A stretch of DNA of 64,000 bases, from the NCBI GenBank assembly GCA_032191485.1, contig JAVDOI010000007.1, positions 5,404,042-5,468,041 on the forward strand, in the 5' to 3' direction. The DNA is from Leptoclinus maculatus (taxonomy: Eukaryota; Chordata; Actinopteri; Perciformes; Stichaeidae). Of this stretch, positions 47,051 through 58,349 are shown one piece after another. The notes beneath the pieces were generated by a model. The model worked only from the letters and a program-made list of their open reading frames with translations, had not been told where the DNA came from and made no database searches. A program made the position numbers and the translations under genes. Position 1 is the first letter of the stretch, and each line of letters starts with the position of its first letter.

Positions 47051-47559
47051 AAAATGTTGTGTTAGTTAATTACGCAAGTTGCGTTAAAAAAAAGTAAGGG
47101 AAAACAAGTCTGTTTACTTTTGGACATGAAAAGTGGACTCCTGAGTAAAAATCCCGTGTTTGTCCACCAGACCTCCTCCAACAGGGCTGTATTGCTCTTC
47201 ATACTACATCACCTGACTTCTTTAGAGGCAGGCCTGGTTCACGATTATGTGGGTTATGAATTACAGTGTATAACTTTTTGTAGGTATACGTACAAACGGT
47301 GACTGAGAACAGCCTCAAGACTGATATAGTCTAATACAACATCTGGCAATAAATCCCACCTTCATGAAGGTTATAATGTTCAGATTTATTTTTTTGTATA
47401 GCAATACACTGTGATGTTTACATTAATAATATAATGTCGACCACATTTATTTCAACAGGAATGCCATTATGACAGTGAAGAACTTCAATGGCAAAATATT
47501 CCTGACTATTTATTGGTTTTCCTGTTAACCAGTAAAAGTTGTTCTCTTCTACGCTCAAA

Positions 47560-47690
47560 GTCTGTCTGTCTGTCTGTCTGCTATTCTGGTCCAGACAGAA
47601 ATATCTCAACAACTACGGGATCTACTGCCATGAAATATTCTCATATAATATTGTTCCCTCTAGCGCCACCATGAGGAAATGCATGAAAAT
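47560..47690 (-). repeat. Dispersed teleost repeat, family A, short copy
   Basis: Four GTCT units lead into 'cagacagaaatatctcaaca' and 'tagcgccaccatgagga', in the reverse orientation of the copy at position 1. Confidence 0.6.
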
Positions 47691-48420
47691 ACACATGGTG
47701 ATGGATAATCGAGGAATACATGTGTAATGTTTTCATTTAACTAAGAGCAGTAACTTATGAGAAATCGTTAAAAAGAGTTAAAAAATTGCCCATTTTGCAA
47801 TCAAAGAAATCCTATAAAAACCTCCGGATTCACTAATCGTTTTGCCCATAGTTAAAAACGTTCCAAAATGTATAGAAATTTGCTCCAAATTCTATTGAAA
47901 AAAAAACATATATTCTGTGCTTTGAATCTAAAATGTATGGTATTGGCATACAACGATATTTTAGACTGAAATGATGCTTATCGTTTGTGGCCGTTTCCTG
48001 TTTAACATGATAAGGCCCCTGTGGACAAAGTCCATAAAGAATTTTACCGGTTTGTTTTAGCTGAACTGGTAGAAATGAATGGAAAGGCGACTGGGAGCCA
48101 GGCCTCATCACCCAACTTTAGTGGCTGACCTCACTTATGATCCATAGCAAGGTTCCAAAATCATAGAATAGAAGGGTGGAATGTGCACATTTCACTCAGT
48201 TGCCAGTTTATTAGTTGCACGCAGCTAAAATTACAACATATTCTCAAAGAACGGTTTGTGTCTCTTACGAACTGGTAATAATTTGTGCGTTCTCCCGACC
48301 TGAACCTGTCTAGACAACCAAACTACTTGGCTAGGTTTAGGAAAAGATCATGGTTTGGGTTCAAATAAGTATGTTTGAGCAACTTGGTCAGGTTTAAGAA
48401 AAGGTTGTGGTTGCCGCTGC
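47690..48420 (+). repeat. Direct repeat, family G, copy 2
   Basis: Contains 'aaaattgcccattttgcaat', 'caaagaaatcctataaaaac', 'tgctttgaatctaaaatgta' and at 48315 'caaccaaactacttggctag'. It is about 80 percent alike by eye to 46670-47050 but with extra sequence between the blocks. Confidence 0.7.
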
Positions 48421-48429
48421 CAACCATCC

Positions 48430-49550
48430 AATTGCGGAACAGTGCAAAACTGCCAGTAGAAAGGTTTATCTCATTGCCCCCATATCTGTGCTTGTATGCT
48501 TCAGCGATACAAAGCAAAACAGGGAGCCTCTTAAAAACATTGCTCAATAGCGCTACCAGTGGTCAAAAACTCCACAGAGGACAATTAACGAGGAGCGGCT
48601 CCTCACTAAAATGCAAATTGCTGTTCCACTTTAAAAGGTCAGCCCACCTTAAGTGAGCCATGGCGGGAGTTGTTGCTAACTATTGGGGCTAACCCCCTTG
48701 ACTTTAATTAGCAAGTTCACAGCTATAACGCCATACTTCACACTTCATACTCTTTACATTACATTACATTTTAAAAGCAACTTACAATTCAGATTCTATC
48801 ACATACACACAGCGTAGGCACAGCACAGCTCAACCAATAGAGTGGAATACTTTCCATGAAAAGCGGCCGCATGCGTCCGCGACAACTGCTACAAGATCTC
48901 GACCAACATTATCATGAAGTAGGTGGGCTTCGTGGAAACAAAGAGGTGGAAACGTTCCCACTGTTGGCTACATTAAAGCCAGCCTTCTGCTCCATTTTTG
49001 GCGAGAGTCTGGTTAGCATCAGCGTGTCGAGACACAGCCACGGATGTGTGTTTCTGTTTACACTGAGCTGGAGGTAATTGAGGAAGTATGGCTCTCTCCT
49101 CGGGAGCTCTCCGCCGCTTAGCGGGAGCCGTGTTACTAGTGAACCAAACATCTCACATCTCCCTCCTGCTTTCTCCCTCAACTCTCTCTGTTTGTCTCCG
49201 TCCTCACATGCCTCTCTTCCTCTCTCTGCCCTCTTCTGCCTTCTCCTTCCCTCTCTGCTTCTCCTGCGGGGGGGGGGGCGTTCAACACTCAGCAAGGAAA
49301 TATGCCATGCCTGACCCTACTCCCGAGAAGAGCCGCACCAAGGAGGCAACCATGTCGTTTTGTTCTACTCCGCCACAACAGGAGAGCTCAGTTTTCTGGT
49401 TTCACCCGGGGCTGTGTTTATGTCCGTCAGCAACACCTCCTTCGACCTCCATATCACAAGACAGCAGGGGGAGCAGCTAAGTAGCCCTCCCACCTGCATG
49501 CAAATGAGGTCATCTGTTTGGCGGACTTTCCCAAGAAAAAAAACCCATTC
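48430..49550. other. Intron 2 stretch next to exon 2
   Basis: A pyrimidine-rich stretch at about 49150-49270 ends in a run of ten Gs. Open frames at 49078-49484 are low complexity, and no second gene is supported. Confidence 0.4.
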
Positions 49551-49554
49551 TCAC

Positions 49555-49661
49555 CTGGAACTGGCCGGTGTAGTCGTCGTCCGTGGTGCCCTCTCTGCCC
49601 TCCTTCAGCGCGATGAGGGTGAAACCCCGGAAATAAGAGGGGCTGGTTGCCAGGAGGATCA
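49555..49661 (-). CDS. spon1: spon1 coding exon 2, Reeler domain
   Basis: Acceptor TTTAACAG before TGATCCTCC and donor TTCCAG|GTGAGA bound 107 bases. Two bases complete the Val codon begun in exon 1, followed by 35 codons (about residues 76-111): ILLATSPSYFRGFTLIALKE, then GREGTTDDDYTGQFQ. SPSYFRGFTLIAL is diagnostic of the F-spondin Reeler domain. The exon ends on a codon boundary and joins exon 3 at Q-N. Confidence 0.96.
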
Positions 49662-49669
49662 CTGTTAAA

Positions 49670-50815
49670 GTAGAAGAGCGAGTGCGGTGTGTTTAACTCC
49701 ACAGTAGACAGTAAAAGGGGCACATGCATCGGCACATTGGGGTCACGCCGTGTGACACAACATGAACACAACATTAAGAGCAGCATCCCCGTGAGCATCG
49801 ATGTGATGTGGAAGAGTGAGGGGCTGCATGAACAGAGCTTTAGCATCCCACACATAGAGCCTGTACAGGCTGGGAAGGATTTTATTCGACTCACACTTGT
49901 GCCCTAACCTTGAATTTTCATACCATTTATCTTAAAATCTGACAGGGAAGATGTCAATATTTTCAACCTTATCCAGCATTTTGGGTTTTTAAAGTGAACA
50001 TATTTGATGCTTAAAAGGCTGTGTAATAACTTCTATTTTTTTGTTTTCCTCCACAGTTCTCTGATAGCTGATTCAAACTTAACCTTGGATTGCTGAATGT
50101 GGCGTCACAACCCCAAAAAATGGCATTATATGGAAAATGTCAGTGGGGAGACTTCAACCCAAGGTGACCCTTGAGTTTTCTATTAGGCCTGTGTCAAAAC
50201 TGTCATACTGTAGAATGCTAGTTCTTGTAACCCCCCCCCCCACCCCCCATCACTGTTTTTTATTTTATTTCTATGAACAAAGTTTGGATTTGAAAAAGCA
50301 GAGTAAGTGAAAAAGTTGTATTTGATTGTTTGCTGGCTGTTGAAAACGGCTTGTTAACTTCTAATCTTGCCAAAAAAAATCTAAGTGAGTAGACCAAAGT
50401 TGTGTTTTTTTTCATGTGGACAAATAAAATCCACCAGGCAGGACAGGGACTTTTAATTCCTCAGGATCAGTTTAATTGGAGCCACATCTGTGTGCGTTTT
50501 TTCCTCTGTGCCTGACCCTTCGTTTGCAGGGAGAGGAGAGGAAGTGAATATAGGTCCGACAGTATAACACTAAGAAGCCTTATCAGGCCACAACTCTCCC
50601 TGCAGGAGCCAGAGTAGTTGGTTTGGAAATTGTGCCAGGCTGCGATTTCTAGTCAAATGTTAGATTACTTGCAATGTAGACACGCTCATGTTTTCTCTTT
50701 AAGAATACAGTGAATTTTAGAGTACATATGCCCTGTTTACCAACTTCACAAACACTCCACTTAATGTGGCACAGCTTTACGCACTGATTGCGCAGACGGA
50801 CTGGTAAACAAAAAA
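49670..50815. other. spon1 intron 1, nothing recognised
   Basis: Ordinary intronic sequence with a C homopolymer run at about 50230-50247. No transposon ends are seen. Confidence 0.5.
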
Positions 50816-50823
50816 AAGTATAC

Positions 50824-51049
50824 CTCTGTAGGTGCTGCCCGGCTGATAGGTTTCCGGGTCCCCCTCCACTCTGAGCCTGAACTCGTTGTGCCCGTCCCGC
50901 CGGGTCCCCTGGGTCTGCGCCCGGAGAATCCGTCCGCAGTAACCGTCCAACCTGCCGCCTGCGGGGTCCTCCACGAAGGCGACGGCGTTGCACAGGAAAC
51001 TCGAGACGAAATAGCAGTGCAAAAAAAGCACATGGAGATACATTCCCAT
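50824..51049 (-). CDS. spon1: spon1 coding exon 1, signal peptide and start of Reeler domain
   Basis: The ATG at 51049 opens 226 bases ending in a TACAGAG|GTATAC donor, with one spare base. The product starts MGMYLHVLFLHCYFVSSFLC, a hydrophobic signal peptide probably cleaved after NAVA. It continues FVEDPAGGRLDGYCGRILRA, QTQGTRRDGHNEFRLRVEGD and PETYQPGSTYR. Human F-spondin has EGYCSRILRAQGTRREGYTE and FSLRVEGDPDFYKPGTSYR, so identity is clear. This copy has a two-residue insertion (TQ) after RILRAQ. The start was chosen because it places the signal peptide directly before the Reeler domain. Confidence 0.95.
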
Positions 51050-51530
51050 CTCGGAGTCCGGAGATGAGTGTGTTCAACCAAACAATAAAAAAAACTATTT
51101 AAAAAAACAGTGGAAAGGCGAAACAGCGGGCAGAGGATCAGCTCCAGCCACCTTCCACAGGAACTCCAAACCTAACTACAGCGGCGTCACAGTAAGTGGT
51201 AAAGGTGAAGAGAAGGAGACGAGTCCATCCTGAACTGGAGAGCGAGAGAGAGCGAGAGAGAGCGCGTCAGGGGCGCACCACGTTGAAGCGCTGCTGAGCG
51301 GGTGTGAGAGAGGAGTTGCTGCTGCTGCTGCCGTTCCCGGATCAGTGTGCTGCGTTGACGGAGAGCCTGGGAAGCAGCGGGGTGGGGGGCTGCCAAATAA
51401 CCGAGCGCGGGTGCACGCGGCTGTCTTCTTGATTTTTAGAAGAGGGAAGGTCCAAAACTGGAGCTCTGCACTTTTACTAAGAGCCAGCCAGCCCTCCCCT
51501 CACACACAAACACACACGCGTACAGTACAC
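51050..51530 (-). promoter_or_regulatory. spon1: spon1 5' UTR and probable promoter region
   Basis: The sequence upstream of the start codon is GC- and CpG-rich at about 51110-51420, with a GAGC/GAGA run at 51238-51266 and four CTG units at about 51316-51331. Such composition is usual for a vertebrate promoter and first exon. No clear TATA box is evident, and the transcription start cannot be placed from sequence alone. Confidence 0.4.
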
Positions 51531-52560
51531 GCGCTGTCTTTCTGTCTGTGTGCATATCTCTCACGCGCCTACTGGGGAAACATACAAATGTCCTGCTCGC
51601 TGTTCAAAAGCGACAGCAGATTTTTTTGAGAGCAACATCGTTCTACCGAAATCTTTTTTTACCGTAGCCTACTGTCCCGTGCGTATTTACGCATTAACTG
51701 TGTCGCTCTCATGAGTGTTTAACGTGTTTTATGACCAAACGAGCAATGAGCATCACTTAGTATCACACAAAACGCAGTAGGCTACTGTTCAATGCTCTGA
51801 AGTTACAAATACACCAGAATACAGTATGAGCCGCGTGCCCCTCTGATTAACGCAGAAACACGTGATTTAATGAATTGCATACTGAACCTAAATTAATTTA
51901 ATTCTAATGAACCTTAAGGTGTTTGGACATAAGCTCCATTATAAGCTGCTGTCACTTTGTTTGTTTTTTGATAGTTTTCTTGTGGATTAAATGCACACTT
52001 TTCTGTATGGACATCTGGTGTACACGACGCTTTCTCCTAACGGGCTGACAATAAATCCCTAGTAAACACTTTCACAAGACATACATGCATGTTTACAATA
52101 GGACAGAGTCTTATGGCCAATAGGGGTCGCAATAGCATCTTTGCGCCTTTGGGTCCTCCAGAGATACTTAGTAAATGTGTCAGTCACCTCATCACTGCAC
52201 CCTTTACTCTCCCATCTCCTCATCTCCTCAAGTTTTATTACAGCGCAGGGAAAAGTGCGAGGGATTATGGAAATGGAGGCTTTAAGGTTTCATATTAAAT
52301 GTGTAGTTTTGAATCAGCTGAAGCAATACGTTTAAGTTTATTTTTTTTAATCCATTTCCTTTTTGTGACATTTTTGTATCTTTCTTTATTCTGTCTGAAT
52401 GAAAAAAAACGTATTAACTTTGCTTTTATATTTACAGCACTACAATCAAATGTTCGTGTGTATGTTTGTGAATAATAAAACCTCATGGAAATGAGCTGGA
52501 TCAAATAAACTTGCACCAAAACCGATTCGCTCACGTTTACGGGGCTTTTCGTCCAAATGC
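51531..52560. other. Upstream flank of spon1, nothing recognised
   Basis: AT-rich non-coding sequence without repeat termini or coding signals. It may carry regulatory sites that cannot be identified from one sequence. Confidence 0.4.
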
Positions 52561-52563
52561 CAA

Positions 52564-52682
<119 letters not shown>

Positions 52683-52689
52683 TAAACCT

Positions 52690-53750
52690 GAGGAGTGTTA
52701 CCCAACTGAAAGCAGAGAGCTGGAGATGGTTAAACCAAACAGCCTGAATGTCTCCGCGTGATGGATCCCATCTGGAGTGACTCTGCACTATAAACTTTCT
52801 GACGGATGGCTGACGTCTGTTGCTTACACCCTCGGCTGAGAAGTGGCGTCAAAAACGACCCACTGGAAGATCAGGATGAAAACAACTTGTTTGCACACCC
52901 GCCAGTAACATTCCTCCGTTAAAAACGGAGGAAATCATTGTTGCTGTGAAATCTTCTAGCTTCCCCCGCTGAACAACGTGAAGTTATTTTTTTATGTTAT
53001 AGTTTTTTATTATCGAGTATTATTAATTTAATATATTATTATTTTTATAATTATTTGTTTATTAATTTCTGTTTCATTGTCTAATGCTCTTTGCCTATGA
53101 GAGTTAATCGACAATAATACGTAAACCTAGACTAAGACATGGGTTTTAATGAGTTTTTCTGTCTGTTTTGTTGTCCTTGAAAATATTAAACATGGAGAGA
53201 TATTTGTTACTTTTGACACTGTATTAGTACCTACATCTAAAGTAATAATAATACCTGTATGAGAAAAAAACTCCCCGCAGTATCAGTATTAAATAAATGT
53301 CTGAATAGATGGGAGTAAAATGCTGTCTCTTTGAATGAAATGCCTGGTTTTTCAAAGTCTTGCTGCAACCCTAATAACATATGCATTTGTCAACTTGCTT
53401 GAATAAAACTTTCATGAGGGTAATAAGGTTGTGAAGCAGGAAGCGCAGGCCAAAAGGGTGTATTAAATATGAAAATTGCACTGATCTTAGTGTGGGGAAG
53501 TCATTTCCTCTAATGGACTCCAAGAGTCCTGAAAAAGCCTTCAATATTGTGCTCAAGTGTGTAATAGAAATTCTAATCATTTTACAAAGCATTTTGTTTT
53601 ATTCTCCTCATAGAAGGCATTTGCTTTATTTCGGTCCTTTTTTCTACCGCAAGTAATGAAAATAGATTTCATGTATTAATATATAGGTTGTGTGAGGAAG
53701 GGGGTTTAACCTTCCTCAACCTGCCAAGTACGCCTAACACTTAGAGCTAC
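52690..53750. other. Upstream flank, nothing recognised
   Basis: AT-rich sequence with no splice-bounded frame. An inverted pair 'cctccgttaaaaacggagg' lies at about 52913-52931. Confidence 0.4.
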
Positions 53751-53762
53751 CCTGTCCTACGA

Positions 53763-53960
53763 TTGTGGGATCAGCTTGGGCGTGCTGTTCGTGCTAGAGT
53801 GACCAACACAACCACGTTGGCTGACTTGCGACAAATCCTGCTTGAGGAGTGGAATGCCATCCCACAGCAGTGTGACCAGGCTGGTGACCAGCATGAGGAG
53901 GAGGAGCCAGGCTGTTGTGGCTGTGTATGGTTCTTCCACACGCTACTGAGGCTTCTGACT
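53763..53960 (+). pseudogene. Tc1/mariner transposase, C-terminal relic
   Basis: The frame WDQLGRAVRARVTNTTTLAD then LRQILLEEWNAIPQQ is the C-terminal end of a fish Tc1-like transposase. A one-base loss near 53872 shifts the frame, after which the DNA still codes RLVTSMRRRSQAVVAVYGSS then TRY and a stop at about 53956. The catalytic DDE residues lie upstream in the family and are absent. Only about 65 codons remain, so it is a dead fragment. Confidence 0.85.
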
Positions 53961-53964
53961 GTTT

Positions 53965-54295
53965 GTTAAATGAATAAATTGTAAAATTGCCAATATGTCT
54001 TGTTTCTTCCTTGTTACTGATAGACTTCAATCATCCAATCCACCAAACAAGAGTCAATAGCAACAGCAGAATAAGCTGTTTGGCATTGGCAGAGAAGATT
54101 TGGCACATTTCATGGGCGCAACCCACATGCTCAGCTGTGCTGCTCATCCCACAAATGCATGTTCCTTACAAATGGGGCACCGTTGAAAAGGGACCTAAAC
54201 GGGCTTTCCAACGGTATAAGATGTATTGCCAGGAAGCATTGTTACAACAGAGAAATAATCTACCAAACACAAATTTCTGAACTTTTTGTTCGATG
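53965..54295. other. Sequence after the Tc1 relic, not assigned
   Basis: May be the 3' flank of the Tc1-like element joined to part of family F. No matching inverted terminal repeat was found. Confidence 0.35.
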
Positions 54296-54299
54296 TTTA

Positions 54300-54366
54300 G
54301 TTATAACTTTGTGATTCTGTTTAGGCCAGCAGAGAAGACCATGCTGGCCCTGACGGCCCACCACTG
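54300..54366. mobile_element. DNA-transposon end fragment, family F, right end
   Basis: Ends in GACGGCCCACCACTG and reads 'gtgattctgtttaggccagc' before it, the reverse complement of the terminus at 39858-39925. Confidence 0.6.
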
Positions 54367-54369
54367 CGT

Positions 54370-55645
54370 GGATAACATATATTCATTTTTTCATGGGATA
54401 TCTACGAATTACGGCACACTCTTTTTCACACGTATAGCTACGAATGCTGGATGACACCAGCCTGCACATGCACTAACATGCACGCAGGCTGGAGCGGCTA
54501 CTTATTAAACAAAGCATAGAGAAGCTCTGATTACAACACACACAGAGGGAATCTGACTTTATTCTCTGTCCGGGTCAACATTCCTCCACTATATATTTAC
54601 ATAGCAACTAGTTTTTGCAGCTATAATAATGCTGCAAACTGAGTGAATCAACCTGAGCACCTTTAAGCCATTATGCTGAAATATAATATCTGGTCACATG
54701 CAGGAGCATGTAGTCATATCACGGCAGGAAGCTTTTAAAGTAGTGCAAGGAGCCGGTTGCACTTTGAACCAAGTTTTATAATGACTTTCCTGTCTGTAAT
54801 ACACAGAAGGCTATAGGCTTGCTACGTTATCCATTTAACAGTGGAGGGCTCAGAGCCAGATAGTCATCAGAGACAAATGAGATCTATATGCCAAATTAAA
54901 GCATGTGACGAAATTCACTGTATCCAATACTGAAAGCGAATTGGCAAAAGTTGAACTAAGTGGGGTAAAATACCCAAAAGCTGAGGAAGGTGTATATTGG
55001 ATCTCTTGTAAAAAGTTAGTTGAAACCTTATTGGCCCCAAGGGCAAGCAGCAAACTCTCTTCTTTGCTCTGTTGAGGAGACATCCATTGGTCGTGTCATT
55101 GTGTCTTGTTAAAGACAGCACACACACGCACAAATGACCACACACACAGAAACACTATACTGGCATACTGGCAAATTAGCGTTGATTGTATCACTGCACA
55201 GATAAGAGAACATGAAGCAGGTGCAATCAGCGCTGACTACCAAACATAATCACAACAGATTGTGTGTGTGTGTAGAACATATGTGTGTTTTTAGTTGCAC
55301 GTGTATGTGTCCAACGCTACGTCCACATTAGAGGGCTTAAAGGGATGGTTTGTATTGAAGCTGGGCCTAGACTGCTCACATGCACATTTCAAGGAAGCCA
55401 TGTCAGTCAGTGTCACCTCATTTGCAACCAACAATGTTACACACATGGGGGACTGCACATTGGTCCGAAAATACACAAAGGAGTGGTTCAATCCAGTGAC
55501 TGCTAAATTCCTTTAAAATATTTTTCAATTTAAAGTTTGTGGGTTCTCTGTTGACAGATGATACTCCGAAAATATAACGAATGAGTTTGTATGATTCCTA
55601 AAGAAAGACTTTTCATTTCGGCTTTAACAGCTCTTCTGTGAACTA
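54370..55645. other. Upstream flank, nothing recognised
   Basis: Ordinary sequence; overlapping open frames at 55285-55516 lack domains. Confidence 0.4.
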
Positions 55646-55649
55646 AGTT

Positions 55650-55710
55650 AAAGGAACAGTGTGTAACATTTTGGGGCATTGATTGGCAGAAATGGAATAA
55701 AATTTTGTGA
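55650..55710 (+). repeat. Dispersed teleost repeat, family H, left part
   Basis: 'aaggaacagtgtgtaacatt' and 'gattggcagaaatgg' open a common percomorph repeat. It breaks off at 55710 and continues at 56136 as 'cactattgataactg' and 'ccattagtgtataacg'. Confidence 0.6.
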
Positions 55711-56128
55711 TGACCCTCTCTGCCCTGTCTGCTTGTTGCTCTGTTTGTGTAGCTGCTTTCCCTGCAGGTATTGGAAGTGGGTGTGGCAGAGGGTCATCGG
55801 CAGACTGGAGACACCTGAGCTAATCAGCAACACTGGCAACACATGGGCCCTGTGTGCAAGCGCATTCTCTTAAAAACCCTGTTGATGCTCAGTTGGTCCC
55901 TTTCTCCTTCCTGAGACACCCATTTGGTTGAGATTATGGTTTGTTTCTACTATACAACATTGCATACACACTTTCAACGCATGCACTCACCTACACTGTT
56001 GAAATGACTGACTTCACATGCCACTGTTGGTTTATGTTTGCCTCTTATGTTGCCTTAATTTAATAATTTGTTAATTTGCTTGGTTGTGTGCATCTCCTTT
56101 TTTTTTTTGTCATGGCCGTTCGGCCCAG
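55711..56128. mobile_element. Unclassified insertion of about 420 bp inside family H repeat
   Basis: The insertion separates two parts of one dispersed repeat. TTTGTGA at 55704-55710 and 56129-56135 is a 7-bp direct repeat fitting a target duplication. The body has no inverted termini. A region with 'ggtattggaagtgggtgtgg' and 'gacacctgagctaatcagc' recalls sequence seen in solo LTRs of fish, but TG...CA ends do not coincide with the direct repeat. Class uncertain. Confidence 0.45.
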
Positions 56129-56135
56129 TTTGTGA

Positions 56136-56330
56136 CACTATTGATAACTGTTACCATTAGTGTATAACGTGAAACTAAGAATTGTAGTGTTTTCGTTAGC
56201 TTAGACAAATACATTTATACATCGGGTAGTCCGCCATGTTGCACCGCCATGTTTCTACAGCAGCCCAGAGGGGACACTGGCTGTAGAGAGGTTTTCGCCT
56301 TTCAATTCATCTGAAGGTAGGGATGCGCTC
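56136..56330 (+). repeat. Dispersed teleost repeat, family H, right part
   Basis: 'gtgttttcgttagcttagac', 'gtagtccgccatgttgcacc' and 'gccatgtttctacagcagcc' continue the repeat begun at 55650. Confidence 0.6.
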
Positions 56331-56334
56331 CGAA

Positions 56335-56890
56335 ACCCGGTATTAAACAAGCCCTGGTGCTAAATTATTGAAGATCGGTGTATTGATAAGCCCTGACGTC
56401 GTTGGTGTTTCTTTAGTATTTTTTCATTTTTTGGTTTCATTTAATATCACGCTGAAGCGTGCATTTGCGCTGCTTTCTGTCTGTTTACACAAGCACAGCA
56501 CGCACAATCGGCCCAAAGCTCTTGTAAACTTCTCTGCTGCCTGAGACAAAGAGGAATGACAGATACTGACTGTGTCTGTGTTCTTCATTCTTTATAAACT
56601 TCACTCAGAAATGTTTATTTTATTCACATTTGTTTCCAGTGAGCTATTACTTTATATACTGAATTTGTTATTTGTTGTCTAGAAAGAATATTTATATTTA
56701 AAATATAAATTCTAATCCTATGGGTTAGGGTTATTTGTTTTTAAAATTCTATATATGTTTTTAAAGGTATAGTTACAAATGTATTTCAATGCGTGTTAGT
56801 GAGCGCTTCTACTTTGCTGCGATGATCCTTTCACTTGACACCTGAGGCATATCAGGATGCTGATTACACAGGTCTGCCTTAGGGCTATCC
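56335..56890. other. Upstream flank, nothing recognised
   Basis: AT-rich sequence without recognisable elements. Confidence 0.4.
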
Positions 56891-56892
56891 AC

Positions 56893-57227
56893 AATTAAAG
56901 GCCACACTAACATGTGCACTTTTATCTTGAAAAATTTTAATTTATTAGGATTTCACATGACATGGGCTAAAGAAAGATGCCACAAAGAATCAGTTGGTGG
57001 TAGCCTATCTGTTGTGACCACCATGGCATGCTCCCTCAAAGCTTGAGACGACTGTGGCATTGTGTTGTGAGATGAAACCACCTTTTGTTAGAGTGGCCTT
57101 TTATTGTGACCAGCTCAAGGCACACCTGTGCAATAATGATGCGGTCTAAATAGTTTAAGATCTCAACTCATGAAAATAGGAGCAAAAACAAGTGTTACAT
57201 TTATTTAGTGTGTTTTTGTTCAGTGTA
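56893..57227 (-). mobile_element. Internally deleted Tc1-like element
   Basis: The right end 'gtgtttttgttcagtgta' and the preceding 'aaggcacacctgtgcaataa' and 'gagtggccttttattgtgac' match the terminus of a widespread fish Tc1-like transposon. 'ggcatgctccctcaaagctt' is the antisense of the transposase N-terminal coding region. Most of the transposase is missing between about 56998 and 57025. Confidence 0.6.
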
Positions 57228-57229
57228 AA

Positions 57230-57920
57230 TACACTAAAAGGAGACGTGTGACTTTACCGTTGGACATCCCGACACAGCGTCATCTACGCAATTTTTACAA
57301 CGTGTGATTTCATTAAATCAGAGTTCTGCTTTGTGAAACATGACACATTTATCGGAAGAACTGGGTGAATTGATAAGTTAATTTACATTTTAAATGAAAA
57401 GGTAAAGTCTTCAATTGTTTCCTACTTTGGGAGGAAACCCTCCTTTAACATATTGTTAACATCCGCTCCTTATCAATTGATTTAGGATTTTCTTTAGGAG
57501 GCATAAACACAGCCAACACGATTAAGCAAAGTTCCTAATTCATTCTTAGCTCCATGTAAAGTGAATAACTTTTCTGTTCAACGGACCACTCCAACACTGT
57601 GTGGTGAGTGATCGGCGCCTGCGACGCAAAAACACACACAAATTCTTAAATGACAGTTCTCAAAGCGGCCGTATGGCCAGTGATCGGATATTTATCAGAT
57701 TTAGGATCACATGAAAAAAATCGGATTTATATGTCCACATCACAAAATTCCTATATGTGTCACATGAGAGCAAATAAATTGGATTTTTGCAAAATATTCT
57801 TGTTATGCGAACGTAGTGTAAGTGTACATGTCTGTGCACTTAAGTGTGACTCTGTTGTAATTAGACAGTACTCTATAGTCACATACTAGTTTTGTTGTAG
57901 AAAATAATCTTGTGAAAAAG
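57230..57920. other. Upstream flank, nothing firmly recognised
   Basis: Contains 'gtgatcggatatttatcag' phrases seen in some fish repeats, but no termini. Confidence 0.35.
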
Positions 57921-57924
57921 ACCT

Positions 57925-58345
57925 TAATGCTGCACTAATCAATATTTTTATATCTCCAATGGATCGTATGACGACGTGAAAGGTGTCGCCCATAGTGACA
58001 AACCCACAATTATCACCGGCAGTTCCATTTAGCTCTACAGACCTTTTTATCTTTTAGCTCACTGTTTTGTTTACAGTCAGTGTTGGCGCTCTCATCAATC
58101 TTGTATTAACTGAAGCAGCAGCAGGAAGCTGTTTTCAGTAAAAGGTTTTGATGATCCCATTTTACACTACCTCACCAGCACCAAACAGCAGACTGACAAA
58201 GTTAGCAACTAGCTGGTGAACAAAGCGAATCATTTATCAGCTAAAGATTTAAACTATTCCCCCAGGAGTTGGTGGAGACCAAAACGGAGCTACAAGGAGA
58301 ATCAATATTGGACTAACATCCATTGAGACAGCCAATTACTGTAAG
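57925..58345 (+). repeat. Dispersed teleost repeat, family C, long copy
   Basis: 'tgctgcactaatcaatattt', 'accagcaccaaacagcagac', 'aagttagcaactagctggtg' and 'aggagttggtggagaccaaa' are very common in percomorph genomes. Confidence 0.6.
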
Positions 58346-58349
58346 TAGC

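Larger units (their letters stand above)
17324..51049 (-). other. spon1: spon1 locus, 5' part of the F-spondin gene
   Basis: Six coding exons joined in order give 271 codons: signal peptide (residues 1 to about 24), Reeler domain (to about 180) and the first part of the Spond_N domain. F-spondin is a secreted matrix glycoprotein involved in axon guidance and floor-plate biology. In mammals it is about 807 residues long, with six thrombospondin type 1 repeats after the spondin domain; those exons are not in this window. Introns are about 1.16, 12.6, 17.7, 0.9 and 0.6 kb, the two largest being packed with transposon debris. Fish may have spon1a and spon1b, and I cannot tell which this is. Confidence 0.93.
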
